64,000 nucleotides of DNA from Haloferula rosea (GTDB lineage: Bacteria > Verrucomicrobiota > Verrucomicrobiia > Verrucomicrobiales > Akkermansiaceae), in assembly GCF_016595525.1 (NCBI RefSeq), contig NZ_JAENII010000003.1, positions 186,001-250,000 of the forward strand, read 5' to 3'. Under the pieces are notes generated by a model. The model ran no database searches and was not told the origin of the DNA. It worked only from the letters and a program-made list of their open reading frames with translations. Below are positions 1-10,235 of this stretch, in pieces (the first letter of the stretch is position 1; every line of letters starts with the position of its first letter). The position numbers and the translations under genes were made by a program.

Positions 1-81
1 ATGCCGAAAATTCGTGCCATGATACTCGGTGGTGAGCGGGATTCCGCCGCGCTCAGATGCCGACACGTCGTCGATCACCAT
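1..81 (-). CDS. possible 5' end of a gene cut by the window edge
   Basis: From an ATG at 79-81 the minus strand stays open for 27 codons to the window edge, beginning MVIDDVSASERGGIPLTT. A plausible promoter lies upstream on that strand (TTGTCA, 16 bases, TAAACA, around 95-125), and the gene would be divergent from the MoxR operon. The plus strand is also open across this stretch, so the call rests on layout and a promoter guess only. No family is recognised. Confidence 0.3.
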   Translation of the reverse strand, partial: MVIDDVSASERGGIPLTTEYHGTNFRH

Positions 82-274
82 AGCGGAGCGGGCGGGCTGT
101 TTAGCAGAGGCGGAGGGTCTGACAAGTGGGAAATCGCAATTTTCCCGCGAAATTACCGGATTCCCCCATCCGGGCTCTGAAATCCTCCTTTTCGCGAAAA
201 AACCCGCTGTCCTCGCGACTCGACAAAACGAAGCCTGATCCTAGCTTCGCTGCAAAGCTGAATCCTAGCCACTC

Positions 275-1324
<1,050 letters not shown>

Positions 1325-1382
1325 TCGACATTGGCCCGCCATCGGCCGGGTTTCCCGACCGAAGGTCATCCACTACCACCTG

Positions 1383-2273
1383 ATGAACTACGATTTCCTC
1401 GATTCCGACCTGCTCTCGCGACTCGGCGCCCTGCCCGTGGAGTCGCGCATGCCCATGGTCGGCAACGTGGCCGGCAAACACCGGTCTCCGCATCGAGGCT
1501 CCTCGGTGGAATTCGCCGAATACCGGAAATACGTGCCCGGTGACGACACCCGCCGCCTCGACTGGAAGGCCTTCGCGCGGTCGGACCGGTTCTACATCAA
1601 GGAATTCGAAGCCGACACCAACCTACGTGCCTACTTCGTGGTCGACGCATCGGGCTCGATGAACTTCGCCGGCGAAGGCGAATCCAAAGTCGAGTACGCC
1701 CGCCGGATCGCCGCCTCCCTCTCCTACCTCCTGGTCAACCAGGGCGATGCCGCCGGACTTTCGCTGTGCACGGAAAAGCTGCACCTCGAGGTCCCGCCCA
1801 GCCGGCGCGCCGCCCACCTGCAGCGGATCTTCGAGACCCTCAAGGACCTCAAACCGGAAGGTGAGACCGGACTCGTCCCGGCGCTCCACCAGATCGCGGA
1901 GAAGATCGGCCAGCGTGCCTTTGTCGTGATCCTTTCCGATCTCTTCACGGATACCGACGAACTGGCGGACGCCCTCCAGCACCTCCGCTACCGGAAGCAC
2001 GACATCTCGGTCTTCCACTTGATGGACCCGCAGGAGATCAAGTTCGACTTCGAGCGCCCTCACCGCTTCGTCGACCTCGAGGATGGTACGGCACTCGTCG
2101 TAGAACCCTCGCTCGTCGCCGAGGAATACCAGACCGCCCTCGGTGAGTTCATGACCAAGGTCCGCGACAAGTGCCACGACGCCAACGCCGACTACCAACT
2201 CGTCCCCACCGACACCCCCTTGGAGCCCCTGCTGCGCGAATTCCTCACCGCCAGGCTACCCAAAGGAAAATGA
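1383..2273 (+). CDS. DUF58 / VWA-like protein of the MoxR operon
   Basis: A 296-residue DUF58 protein. The family signature (YVPGDDTRRLDWKAFARS) is at about residues 50-67 and a VWA-like metal-binding motif DASGSM is at 88-93. No signal peptide or membrane segment is visible, so it is probably cytoplasmic or peripheral at the membrane. It sits 58 bases after the MoxR ATPase, its expected partner. In other bacteria MoxR and DUF58 proteins work together in envelope integrity or assembly of metal-dependent complexes; the exact role here is inferred from context only. Confidence 0.93.
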   Translation: MNYDFLDSDLLSRLGALPVESRMPMVGNVAGKHRSPHRGSSVEFAEYRKYVPGDDTRRLDWKAFARSDRFYIKEFEADTNLRAYFVVDASGSMNFAGEGESKVEYARRIAASLSYLLVNQGDAAGLSLCTEKLHLEVPPSRRAAHLQRIFETLKDLKPEGETGLVPALHQIAEKIGQRAFVVILSDLFTDTDELADALQHLRYRKHDISVFHLMDPQEIKFDFERPHRFVDLEDGTALVVEPSLVAEEYQTALGEFMTKVRDKCHDANADYQLVPTDTPLEPLLREFLTARLPKGK

Positions 2274-2278
2274 TGCCC

Positions 2279-2310
2279 TTCGAATTCCGAATGCCAAAGT
2301 TTCAATGCCA
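2279..2310 (+). repeat. left arm of an imperfect inverted repeat around the four-helix-bundle gene
   Basis: Reads TTCGAATTCCGAATGCC and then a second AATGCCAA. The core ATTCCGAA-TGCCAA recurs in reverse complement at 2702-2731, just after the enclosed gene, with a one-base insertion. The arm sits between the DUF58 stop and the next start, so the pair brackets exactly the inserted gene. Confidence 0.6.
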
Positions 2311-2324
2311 ACACTGAGAGAGTC

Positions 2325-2693
2325 ATGGCTGAGTCCAACCCACCTTTCGAACTCGAGGAACGGACTTTCCAGTTCGCCCTTCGAGTTCGCCAATGCGTCA
2401 ATGGCCATCCGTGGAGCAAGTCGCAATGGAAGGATCTGGATCAAGTTCTGCGATCCTCGGGATCCGTGGCTGCGAACTATTCAGAAGCCAACAATGCCTT
2501 CTCAAAAAAGGACTTTGCCCACCGCATCGGCGTGGCAAAGAAGGAAGCTGGCGAATCGAAGCTGTGGCTCCGACTGCTCGGCTGCACTTCCACGGCTGAA
2601 GACGCAAAAGACGAACTCAGGTCCCTTTACCAAGAAGCTGACGAACTCGTCCGCATCTTCTCAAAAATCCACAAATCATCCTCCGGAGGCTGA
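2325..2693 (+). CDS. four-helix-bundle protein (23S rRNA IVP / Avd-like family)
   Basis: A 122-residue, mostly helical protein of the four-helix-bundle family (TIGR02436-like, often annotated as S23 ribosomal protein). Recognisable family segments are FELEERTFQFALRVRQ near the N-terminus, a central SGSVAANYSEANNAFSKKDF and a C-terminal helix ending in a KIHKSS tail. The central serine/alanine-rich turn followed by a helix with AKKEAGESKLWLRLL is typical. The gene lies between DUF58 and BatA in an operon that normally lacks it, is flanked by imperfect inverted repeats, and is visibly less GC-rich than its neighbours, which suggests acquisition. Its molecular function is unknown; the fold is shared with the Avd accessory protein of diversity-generating retroelements, but no reverse transcriptase is present in the window. 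Confidence 0.85.
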   Translation: MAESNPPFELEERTFQFALRVRQCVNGHPWSKSQWKDLDQVLRSSGSVAANYSEANNAFSKKDFAHRIGVAKKEAGESKLWLRLLGCTSTAEDAKDELRSLYQEADELVRIFSKIHKSSSGG

Positions 2694-2701
2694 GCAAGTT
2701 T

Positions 2702-2731
2702 GGGCATTGGCACTTCGGAATTTGGCATTTC
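2702..2731 (-). repeat. right arm of the imperfect inverted repeat
   Basis: Read on the minus strand this gives AAATGCCAAATTCCGAAGTG then CCAATGCCC, matching the arm at 2279-2310 in its ATTCCGAA(G)TGCCAA core. It begins 8 bases after the stop of the four-helix-bundle gene and ends about 30 bases before the BatA-like start. Confidence 0.6.
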
Positions 2732-2762
2732 TTCAGTAGTTTTGACCTTCCTTCAATCAACC

Positions 2763-4736
2763 ATGCTCTGGGGGCTGTTCGCCGCCAGCATCCCGGTGAT
2801 CATCCACCTGCTGAACCGGCGACGCCATCGCACGGTGAAGTGGGCGGCCATGCAGTTCCTGCTGAAGGCCACTCGTGAATCACGCGGCAAGAAACGCCTG
2901 CGCCACATCCTCATCCTCACTTGCCGGGCCCTCGGCATCGCCGCCCTCGTGACGGCCGCCGCCCTGCCGGTCGTGAGTTCGTTCCTCGGACTGGGTGCCG
3001 GCAAGCCGGATCTCATCGTTCTCGTATTCGACCGCTCGGCCAGCATGGAGGGCAACCCGGCCAGCGGCAGCATCCCGCGCCGCGAGCTCGGATTGCAACG
3101 GGTCGTCAGCGCCTTGTCCGAAATGGACGGCAGCCGCGTCGTGCTGATGGATAGCGCCTCCGGTACACCTCAGGACCTGCCCTCCCCCGGCGTGATCGCC
3201 GAGTTGTCCGCCACCGCGGCCACCGACACCGCCGCCGACCTGCCCGGGCTGCTGAATGCCACAGCCGAATTCCTCGCCGCCACGCCGGCCAAAGCCGAAG
3301 TCTGGGTGGTGTCCGACCTGCAAGCTTCCAACTGGTCGCCCGACGACGATCGCTGGACCAGCATTCAGGCCGCCTTCAGCAACCTTTCCCAACCACCCCA
3401 ACTCCGCATCCTCGCACTCGGTGGGGATGATGCGGCCAACCAGTCGATCCGCATCCTCGCCTCGCGGCGCTCCGGGGACCGACTGCTGCTCGATCTGGAA
3501 GTCACCCGCAGTGGCGATGCCACCAACCCTCTGAACCTCCAAGTCACCACCCAACTCAATGGAGCGAGCAATACGGACCCGATGACCATCGACGGTCAGC
3601 AATTCCGCTTCCAGAAATCGCTGGTGCTGGGTGACGAGGATGAATCCGGCTTCGGATGGGTATCCATCCCCGGCGACGGCAACCTGCGCGACAACGTGGC
3701 CTACTTCGCCTACGGACCCGCCCGCCCGCTGAAGTCCCTCGTCGTCAGCCCTGGCGGCGAATCCGCCGACTACCTGATGCTCGCCGCCGCTCCGGACCCA
3801 TCCGGCATCCAGACGGTCGAGCGCATCGACGCCGCGGCATTCCCGTCGACCGATCAAAGCGGCATCGCCAGTATCTTTTGGGCCGCCCCACTGCCCGAAG
3901 GACCAAGCGCCGTCGAGCTCACCCGCTTCCTCGAGAACGGAGGACACGTGGTCTTCTTCCCACCTCTGGCCGACTCGGAATCTTCCTTCCTCGAAATCAA
4001 TTGGTCTCCGATCACCCGCGCGGCTCAAGAGCAATTCTTCATCCTCGACAGCTGGGACCGGAAGGACGGATTGCTCCGCGACGGCATCGACGGCACGCCA
4101 CTCTCCGGCGAACGCCTCCGCGCCATCCAGCGCCGGATCCCCGTCGGTGAGGCCTCCATTCTCAGTCGCTGGGACGATGCCGAGCCCTTCATGGTGCGGC
4201 GGGTGATCGGGCGGGGCACGGCGTGGTTCGTGGGCTCCACTCCTGATTACAAATGGTCGAACCTTGGCGACGCCGACGTCCTTCTACCCATCGTCCAGCG
4301 CGCGCTGGCAGCTGGGGCTGAACGTTTCGACTCCGGCTTCCTCGCTGAGCTCGGAAGCCCGGAGGCCGGCGGCGAACTCACCCAATCCCGCGAACGACTG
4401 GATGCCTACGTCACCAACACCAATGCGGATCCGGAGTTCGTGGCGGGCGTGTATCGACTCGATGACCGGACCATTGCCCTCAACCGCCCCGCCGAAGAAG
4501 ACCTCTCAGGAGTGCTCGGTAGCGAGGCCCTGGACCGCATCCTCGAAGGCACCCGCTACTCGCTCTTCGAAGACACCAGCAGTTCCGCCCGCGAAAGCAT
4601 CTCGCGAGGCGTCTGGCGCAGTTTCCTGATTGCGATGCTCTTCTTCTTGCTTGCCGAAGCGCTGCTTTGCCTGCCGAAGCGCCAGCCTCCCACCTTTCAC
4701 GCCACACCAGGCGCCGCGTCACCCACCGCCCGCTGA
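2763..4736 (+). CDS. BatA-type membrane protein with VWA domain
   Basis: About 657 residues from the ATG at 2763. I prefer this start over an upstream TTG because it yields the canonical BatA N-terminus (MLWGLFAASIPVIIHLLNRR), a membrane segment followed by a basic loop. A second segment around residues 55-80 leads into a VWA domain with the metal-site motif DRSASM at about residue 100. A final hydrophobic segment (FLIAMLFFLLAEALL) is close to the C-terminus. The bulk should therefore lie in the periplasm between two membrane anchors. It follows the MoxR-DUF58 pair and is the likely target of that chaperone. Its cargo or interaction partner is not evident from sequence. Confidence 0.9.
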   Translation: MLWGLFAASIPVIIHLLNRRRHRTVKWAAMQFLLKATRESRGKKRLRHILILTCRALGIAALVTAAALPVVSSFLGLGAGKPDLIVLVFDRSASMEGNPASGSIPRRELGLQRVVSALSEMDGSRVVLMDSASGTPQDLPSPGVIAELSATAATDTAADLPGLLNATAEFLAATPAKAEVWVVSDLQASNWSPDDDRWTSIQAAFSNLSQPPQLRILALGGDDAANQSIRILASRRSGDRLLLDLEVTRSGDATNPLNLQVTTQLNGASNTDPMTIDGQQFRFQKSLVLGDEDESGFGWVSIPGDGNLRDNVAYFAYGPARPLKSLVVSPGGESADYLMLAAAPDPSGIQTVERIDAAAFPSTDQSGIASIFWAAPLPEGPSAVELTRFLENGGHVVFFPPLADSESSFLEINWSPITRAAQEQFFILDSWDRKDGLLRDGIDGTPLSGERLRAIQRRIPVGEASILSRWDDAEPFMVRRVIGRGTAWFVGSTPDYKWSNLGDADVLLPIVQRALAAGAERFDSGFLAELGSPEAGGELTQSRERLDAYVTNTNADPEFVAGVYRLDDRTIALNRPAEEDLSGVLGSEALDRILEGTRYSLFEDTSSSARESISRGVWRSFLIAMLFFLLAEALLCLPKRQPPTFHATPGAASPTAR

Positions 4737-4774
4737 AACGCCCCGCCGCCTGACTGCCACTCACCTCCACTCCC

Positions 4775-6997
4775 TTGTCTTTCTCCATCCAGAACCTGCA
4801 CTTCTCGCCCACTCCCCTCACCCTCGGGATCGGGCTGATCACGCTGATCGCCGTCGCGGCACTCTGCCTGCTTGCCTGGCACCGCAGCGTCCACCGCGGA
4901 CGCACAGGCGCCCTGGAAGCTCTGCGCTTCCTGATCACCCTGATCGTGGTCCTTCTTCTGTGGAAACCCGAGTGGCGCACGGTCCTCAACCCCGAAAGCA
5001 TGCCACGCGTCGCCATTCTGACCGACGCCTCGGGATCGATGACCACCATCGATGCCGAGCTCCCGCTGACACTCAGCCCCACTCAGGAAATCGTCTCACG
5101 CAGCGAGTGGGTGGAGCAGATCAACAATGACGATCTCGAGGCCTCCCTGCGTGCCGATGGAAGCAACGAGCTCATCCAACGGAACATCGCCGCACCCCCG
5201 AAGGACGAAGGAGAACTCGCCGGCACGGATCTCACCCAACCCATCACCGAACTCCTCGAAACCGAGGGCAACCTGCGCGCGGTCGTCCTCTTCTCCGATG
5301 GCGATTTCAACCTCGGCCAACCGCCGGTGGTCGGCGCCCAGAAACTGCTGCAGCGCGGCGTGCCGCTCTTCACCATCCCCGTCGGCAGTAGCAAGCGCCT
5401 TCCCGACCTCGACCTCCTTTCCGTCACGGCTCCCACTTACGGCATCGTCGGGGAAAACGTGCAGATCCCCTTTTCCGTGCGCTCGTCCCTCGAACGCGAA
5501 GTCCGCACGGTCGTCCGAATCCGCGATGAGAATGGCGTCGAGCGCACCAAGGAGCTCACCCTGCCACCCGGTGAGATCACCTACGACTCCATCCTCTGGA
5601 AGATCGAAAGCGAGGGCTCGAACACCCTCGAGCTCTCCATCCCCTTCGCCGATGGCGAGAGGATCGATTCGAACAACATGCGCAAGTTCACCCTGTCCGG
5701 TCGACCCGAGTCGATCAAGGTGCTGGTGATCGACTCCCTGCCCCGCTGGGAGTACCGCTACCTGCGCAACGCCCTGTCCCGCGACCCGGGCGTCGAGCTC
5801 TCCTGCCTCCTGTTCCACCCCAGCCTCGGAATGGGCGACGGGCCGGACTACATCGAGGAGTTTCCCGAGAAACCGGAAGATCTCGCCCAGTACGACGTCA
5901 TCATGCTTGGCGATGTCGGTGTCGGAGGTGGCCAACTCACCACCGACCAATGCGCGATGATCGCAGGACTGGTCGAGAACCAGGCCAGCGGCGTCGTCTT
6001 CCTCCCCGGACCGAAGGGCCACCAGCGCAGCCTGCTGGAAACCGAACTCGGTCCCCTGATCCCCGTCACGCTCGATCCGGACCAGCCCAATGGCATCGTC
6101 GACCCGATCGCCTCGCCACTCGAGCTCACCGGCGAGGGCAGGGGCTCGCTGCTCACCCTGCTTGCCGATACCGAAGAGGCCAATCCCGACGTCTGGCGCT
6201 CGCTGCCCGGATTCTACTGGCACTCCGCCGCACTCAAGGCCAAGGGCGGCACCGAAGTGCTCGCCGTGCATTCGAACCGCCGCACCAACTTCGGCCCCAC
6301 CCCCATCATCGTCACCTCGGCCGCAGGGAATGGCAAAGTCCTCTACATGGGCATCGACTCCGCGTGGCGCTGGCGGCGCGGCGTTGAAGACAAATACCAC
6401 TACCGCTTCTGGGGGCAGGTCGCCCGCTGGATGTCCTACCAGCGGAACATGGCGGCCGGCCAACGCATCCGACTCTACTTTACGCCCGAACGCCCCGTTC
6501 CCGGCGACACGGTCACCCTCAACGCCAATGCATTCGATCCCAACGGGGCCCCACTCGAGGAAGGGCAGGTCCTGATCGATGCCACCCTGCCCGATGGCCG
6601 CGTCGAGCAACTGGCCCTTGAGCAGAATGACACCGGCTGGGGAGCCTTCAGTGGACGCCTCCGCATCACCCAACCGGGCGAATGGAAACTCGCTGCCCGC
6701 ATCGCAGGAGACGAGTCGGAGCCGGTGCAGACCAAGCTCCTTGCCCAGGGCGTGGAACTCGAAAAGGTCGGCCAACCCGCCAAACCCGGAGTCCTCGAGG
6801 AAATGGCACGCATCGCCCGCGGCCGCATGATCGAACCATCGCAGCTCGCCGACCTGGTCCGGGAAGTCCAGGCCTTGCCCGACCCGAAACCCATCGAGAA
6901 CCGGGTCTCCCTCTGGTCCCACTGGCTGACCCTGACCCTCGTCATCCTGCTGCTTTCCGTATTCTGGATCGGCCGGAAACTGAACGGAACCTTCTGA
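4775..6997 (+). CDS. large VWA / glutamine-amidotransferase-like membrane protein
   Basis: A 740-residue protein starting at a TTG 38 bases after the BatA-like gene. Two N-terminal membrane segments (about residues 15-35 and 48-64) precede a VWA-like domain with a metal-site motif DASGSM and the downstream strand AVVLFSDGDFN. A central class-I amidotransferase-like region (YDVIMLGDVGVGG ... VVFLPGPKG) follows, as in related Planctomycete and Verrucomicrobial proteins; no convincing catalytic Cys-His-Glu triad is seen, so this domain is probably structural. A C-terminal membrane segment precedes a short basic tail. It completes the MoxR-DUF58-BatA-VWA operon. Start-codon choice is uncertain because no clear ribosome-binding site is visible. 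Confidence 0.88.
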   Translation: MSFSIQNLHFSPTPLTLGIGLITLIAVAALCLLAWHRSVHRGRTGALEALRFLITLIVVLLLWKPEWRTVLNPESMPRVAILTDASGSMTTIDAELPLTLSPTQEIVSRSEWVEQINNDDLEASLRADGSNELIQRNIAAPPKDEGELAGTDLTQPITELLETEGNLRAVVLFSDGDFNLGQPPVVGAQKLLQRGVPLFTIPVGSSKRLPDLDLLSVTAPTYGIVGENVQIPFSVRSSLEREVRTVVRIRDENGVERTKELTLPPGEITYDSILWKIESEGSNTLELSIPFADGERIDSNNMRKFTLSGRPESIKVLVIDSLPRWEYRYLRNALSRDPGVELSCLLFHPSLGMGDGPDYIEEFPEKPEDLAQYDVIMLGDVGVGGGQLTTDQCAMIAGLVENQASGVVFLPGPKGHQRSLLETELGPLIPVTLDPDQPNGIVDPIASPLELTGEGRGSLLTLLADTEEANPDVWRSLPGFYWHSAALKAKGGTEVLAVHSNRRTNFGPTPIIVTSAAGNGKVLYMGIDSAWRWRRGVEDKYHYRFWGQVARWMSYQRNMAAGQRIRLYFTPERPVPGDTVTLNANAFDPNGAPLEEGQVLIDATLPDGRVEQLALEQNDTGWGAFSGRLRITQPGEWKLAARIAGDESEPVQTKLLAQGVELEKVGQPAKPGVLEEMARIARGRMIEPSQLADLVREVQALPDPKPIENRVSLWSHWLTLTLVILLLSVFWIGRKLNGTF

Positions 6998-7081
6998 GCG
7001 AAGCTCGGCTGAACCCGGCCCAGCGTTTGCCCCCGTGCGCGCGGGATTGAAAACTCACGATTCCTCGTGCATGGTCCCTCC

Positions 7082-8209
7082 GTGCTTCGATTCATCCTCG
7101 CCATTTCCCTCACCGCATCCTGCTTCGCCGAGTCGCCCCCACCGGTCGATGATGGCGTGCAGGTGTCCGTGCTGGGCTACCACGATTTTTCGGAAAGCGA
7201 CGAGGAAACCCAGATGAAGATCCGGACCTCGAAGTTCCGGCTCCAGATGGAAACCCTCCGCGAGCTTGGCCTTGAAGTCATCTCCATGGCCGACTTCCAG
7301 GCTTGGAAGCGCGGTGAGAAAAGCATTCCCGAACGAAGCGTCGTCATCACCATCGATGACGGCTGGAAATCGGTCTACACCGAGGCCTTTCCCGTGCTGA
7401 AGGAGTTCGGCTATCCCTTCACCCTCTTCCTCTACAAGAACTACGTCGACGGCGGTGGGAAGGCACTGACCACCCCGATGATCGAGGAAATGATCAAGCA
7501 TGGCGCCACCATCGGCAGCCACTCCGTCAGCCACCCCTACCCCGGAACCGTCAAAAACTCCCGCGCCCAAGGCCCCGACGCCTACGACGAGTTCCTTCGC
7601 AACGAGATGGGAGAATCCAAGAGATTCCTCGAAGCCAAGTTTGGCGATGCCGTCACCACCTACGCCTACCCCGGCGGCTTCCACACCCAGGAAATGCACC
7701 CTCTTGCCGAAGAGTTCGGCTACCAGCACCTGTTCACCGTGCTGCCGGGAAAAGTGAAGCGCCACAGCCCGGATGCCACCCTGCCCCGCTACATCATCCT
7801 CGGCACCCACGACCCCATCTTCGAGCTCGCCACCCAGTTCACCGGCGCGCTCACCTCCTCCAGCAGCGACCCGACCAAACCACCCGCCACCGTGCCATTC
7901 CCCGTCAGTCCGGATTCCGGGGCCATCATCGAGGACCGGCTCCCCGTGATCTCGGTCGACCTGTCAGACGCCGGCGCCATCGATCCGGAATCACTGGTGA
8001 TGAAGGTCTCAGGCTTCGGCAAGGTCCCCGCCGCCTGGAACCCCGACGACCAGATGCTCCGCTGGAAGACCAATCGCAAGCTCCGCCTGCCCCACTATCA
8101 GGTGCAGGTGACCTGGAAGGACGACCAGGGCGAAGCCCCCGAAAAGCCGCTGCGCTGGAATTTCCAGATCGACCCGGAGGCCGCCTACGTGCCCAAGGTC
8201 ATCGACTGA
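7082..8209 (+). CDS. secreted polysaccharide deacetylase (CE4)
   Basis: A carbohydrate esterase family 4 protein of about 375 residues. The N-terminus LRFILAISLTASCFA is a signal peptide, so it acts outside the cytoplasm. The NodB-type motifs are present: TIDDGW (catalytic and metal-binding aspartates), GSHSVSHP (the His-x3-His metal pair) and a later YPGG segment. It should remove N- or O-acetyl groups from a cell-wall or surface polysaccharide. The C-terminal third, after about residue 250, is a separate beta-rich region without recognised function. Two in-frame GTG starts (7067 and 7082) are possible; the later one gives the cleaner signal peptide. It follows the VWA operon by about 85 bases and may have its own promoter. 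Confidence 0.9.
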   Translation: MLRFILAISLTASCFAESPPPVDDGVQVSVLGYHDFSESDEETQMKIRTSKFRLQMETLRELGLEVISMADFQAWKRGEKSIPERSVVITIDDGWKSVYTEAFPVLKEFGYPFTLFLYKNYVDGGGKALTTPMIEEMIKHGATIGSHSVSHPYPGTVKNSRAQGPDAYDEFLRNEMGESKRFLEAKFGDAVTTYAYPGGFHTQEMHPLAEEFGYQHLFTVLPGKVKRHSPDATLPRYIILGTHDPIFELATQFTGALTSSSSDPTKPPATVPFPVSPDSGAIIEDRLPVISVDLSDAGAIDPESLVMKVSGFGKVPAAWNPDDQMLRWKTNRKLRLPHYQVQVTWKDDQGEAPEKPLRWNFQIDPEAAYVPKVID

Positions 8210-8326
8210 GCTGCATACCCCCGAATCCGCGCGCATTTCCGCTTTGCGCCATCGGTCACTTGGCGGTTCACTCTCCCCGCTGCCGGTTCATCGGCTCGCC
8301 GCACCCCTTTCCCGCCCACATCCACC

Positions 8327-9826
8327 ATGTTCTCCGCTCTTTCCGACTCTCTCGACAAAACCTTCCGCAACCTCCGTGGCGTCGGAAAAATTTCCGAGAA
8401 GAACATCACCGATGCCCTTCGCGAGATCCGGCTCGCACTGCTCGAAGCCGACGTGGAATTCAGCGTCGCCAAGACCTTCATCGAGCACGTCAAGGAACAG
8501 GCGATGGGCGCCGAGGTGCTCAAGTCGATCAAGCCCGGCGAACAGATCGTCAAGATCTTCCACGACGAACTCGCCGCCCTGCTTGGTGACGATCAGGTGC
8601 CCCTCAATCTGGAAGGCACCGCGCGCATCCTCATGTGCGGCCTGAATGGTGCCGGTAAAACCACCACCTCCGGCAAACTCGCCAATCGGCTCAAGCGCGA
8701 AGGCCGCAAGCCACTGCTCATCGCCTGCGACCTCTACCGCCCGGCCGCCATCGATCAGCTGGCCACCGTCGCAGGACAGATCGACGTCCCCGTCTACACC
8801 CCGGATGCCTCGGAGAAGGATGTCGTCAAGGTCGCCAAGGACGCCCTCGCCTGGGCAGATTCCCAGGATGGCGACGTCCTCATCTTCGACACCGCCGGCC
8901 GCCAGGAAATCGATGACGTGCTGGTCGCCGAACTCAAGCGCCTGCACGACTTCGTCCAACCGCAGGAAACCCTGCTCATCGCCGATGCCGCCACCGGTCA
9001 GGGTGCCGTCTCGGTCGCTCGCCACTTCGATGAAGCCGTCGGCATCACCGGCATCATCCTGACCAAGCTCGATGGCGACGCCCGGGGTGGCGCCGCCCTT
9101 TCGATGCGTGCCGTCACCGGCAAGCCGATCAAATACGCCGGTGAAGGCGAGAAACTCGACCAGCTGTTCGAGTTCCACCCCGACCGCATGGCCGACCGAA
9201 TCCTCGGCATGGGCGACGTCGTCGGCATGGTCGAGCAGGTCGCCACTCAGATCGACGAGAAGGACGCCATGAAGTCGATGGAGCGCATGGCCTCCGGCAA
9301 GTTCGACTTCTACGACTTCCTCGATCAGATGAAGATGATCGGCAAGCTCGGCGACATGAAGGGCTTGATGTCGATGCTGCCGGGCTTCAACAAGATCAAG
9401 AAGCAACTTCCTGATGCTGCATTCGACCCGAAACGCCTCAAACGTACGGAAGCCATCGTACTTTCGATGACTCCCGACGAACGTCGACGCCCGGAAATCA
9501 TCAAGGGATCCCGCAGGAAGCGGATCGCCGCCGGATCCGGCTCCACACTGGTCGACGTGAATCGCCTGCTGAAGCAGTTCGGCGACATGCGCAAGATGAT
9601 GCGCTCCCCGAAGAAGATGCAGAAAATGATGGGCGGCATGGGCATGCCCGGAATGGGTGGCGGCGCAGGTGGATTCCCCGGCATGGGCGGCGGAGGCGCC
9701 GGCATGCCCGACATGAGCGAACTCGGCGACATCGACAGCCTCCTCAAAGGCATGGGCGGTGGTGGTGGTGGTGGTGGCGGAGCCAAAGGCCGTGGCAGCA
9801 AGGGCAAGAAGAAGCGTCGCCGTTGA
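8327..9826 (+). CDS. ffh: signal recognition particle protein Ffh
   Basis: The 499-residue SRP54 GTPase that binds signal sequences of nascent membrane proteins together with 4.5S RNA and docks with FtsY. The N domain covers about residues 1-95; the G domain has GLNGAGKTTT at 105-114, DTAGRQEID and TKLDGDARGG. The methionine-rich M domain starts near 325 and includes the RNA-binding segment around GSRRKRIAAGSG. The tail after about residue 430 is unusual: a long run of Gly and Met (repeated GMGG-type units and nine consecutive glycines) ending in a basic KGKKKRRR stretch, making the protein longer than the roughly 450 residues usual for Ffh. Confidence 0.98.
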   Translation: MFSALSDSLDKTFRNLRGVGKISEKNITDALREIRLALLEADVEFSVAKTFIEHVKEQAMGAEVLKSIKPGEQIVKIFHDELAALLGDDQVPLNLEGTARILMCGLNGAGKTTTSGKLANRLKREGRKPLLIACDLYRPAAIDQLATVAGQIDVPVYTPDASEKDVVKVAKDALAWADSQDGDVLIFDTAGRQEIDDVLVAELKRLHDFVQPQETLLIADAATGQGAVSVARHFDEAVGITGIILTKLDGDARGGAALSMRAVTGKPIKYAGEGEKLDQLFEFHPDRMADRILGMGDVVGMVEQVATQIDEKDAMKSMERMASGKFDFYDFLDQMKMIGKLGDMKGLMSMLPGFNKIKKQLPDAAFDPKRLKRTEAIVLSMTPDERRRPEIIKGSRRKRIAAGSGSTLVDVNRLLKQFGDMRKMMRSPKKMQKMMGGMGMPGMGGGAGGFPGMGGGGAGMPDMSELGDIDSLLKGMGGGGGGGGGAKGRGSKGKKKRRR

Positions 9827-9876
9827 TCCCCCGGGGGACGACTGGGAAACACCCGACCCGAAGACCCGGCCGAGCC

Positions 9877-10173
9877 TCACCGCAGCCGACCCGGCCGCAG
9901 CGTCATACCGCGTATCACGCACGCCCATCCCAGCAGATGCCCGAGTCCGCAGTAGACCCGCTTGGTCATGTTGAACGGTTCGTCGAAGTAGCACATGGTC
10001 ACAATCACGCCATGCGAGGCGCGGACGGCCGCCGCGCGATCGCGCTCCAATTGCTCCCAGTAGCCCATGCCGAGCCACCCCGCTGACAGCAGGATCAAGG
10101 CAAACCCCACGACAACCAGCCCCCTCTTACGGTTGCGGAGTTTCCACGCTGCCACCAGATCGCGTGCATCCAT
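9877..10173 (-). CDS. small membrane protein, unknown
   Basis: A 98-residue protein with a basic N-terminus, one clear membrane segment (GLVVVGFALILLSAGWLGMGYW, in two parts about residues 18-40) and a weaker hydrophobic stretch near 76-88. No family recognised. It lies downstream of the Imm21-like and NlpC/P60-like genes on the same strand, separated by about 60 bases, and could be the last gene of that unit. Its 3' end faces the ffh 3' end. ATG start and codon pattern support a real gene, but no function can be given. Confidence 0.55.
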   Translation of the reverse strand: MDARDLVAAWKLRNRKRGLVVVGFALILLSAGWLGMGYWEQLERDRAAAVRASHGVIVTMCYFDEPFNMTKRVYCGLGHLLGWACVIRGMTLRPGRLR

Positions 10174-10235
10174 TCCTCCTCTCTATCAGACTCAAGCGCC
10201 CGAGCGCAATCCGGAGTGCGGATGGTGAGCAGTCT

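Noticed and set aside
2325-2693. Four-helix-bundle gene as part of a diversity-generating retroelement
   Set aside because: No reverse transcriptase or template repeat nearby; only the Avd-like fold relation remains.
9759-9781. GGT trinucleotide repeat as a separate repeat element
   Set aside because: It codes the glycine run in Ffh and is in frame; no sign of an independent repeat.
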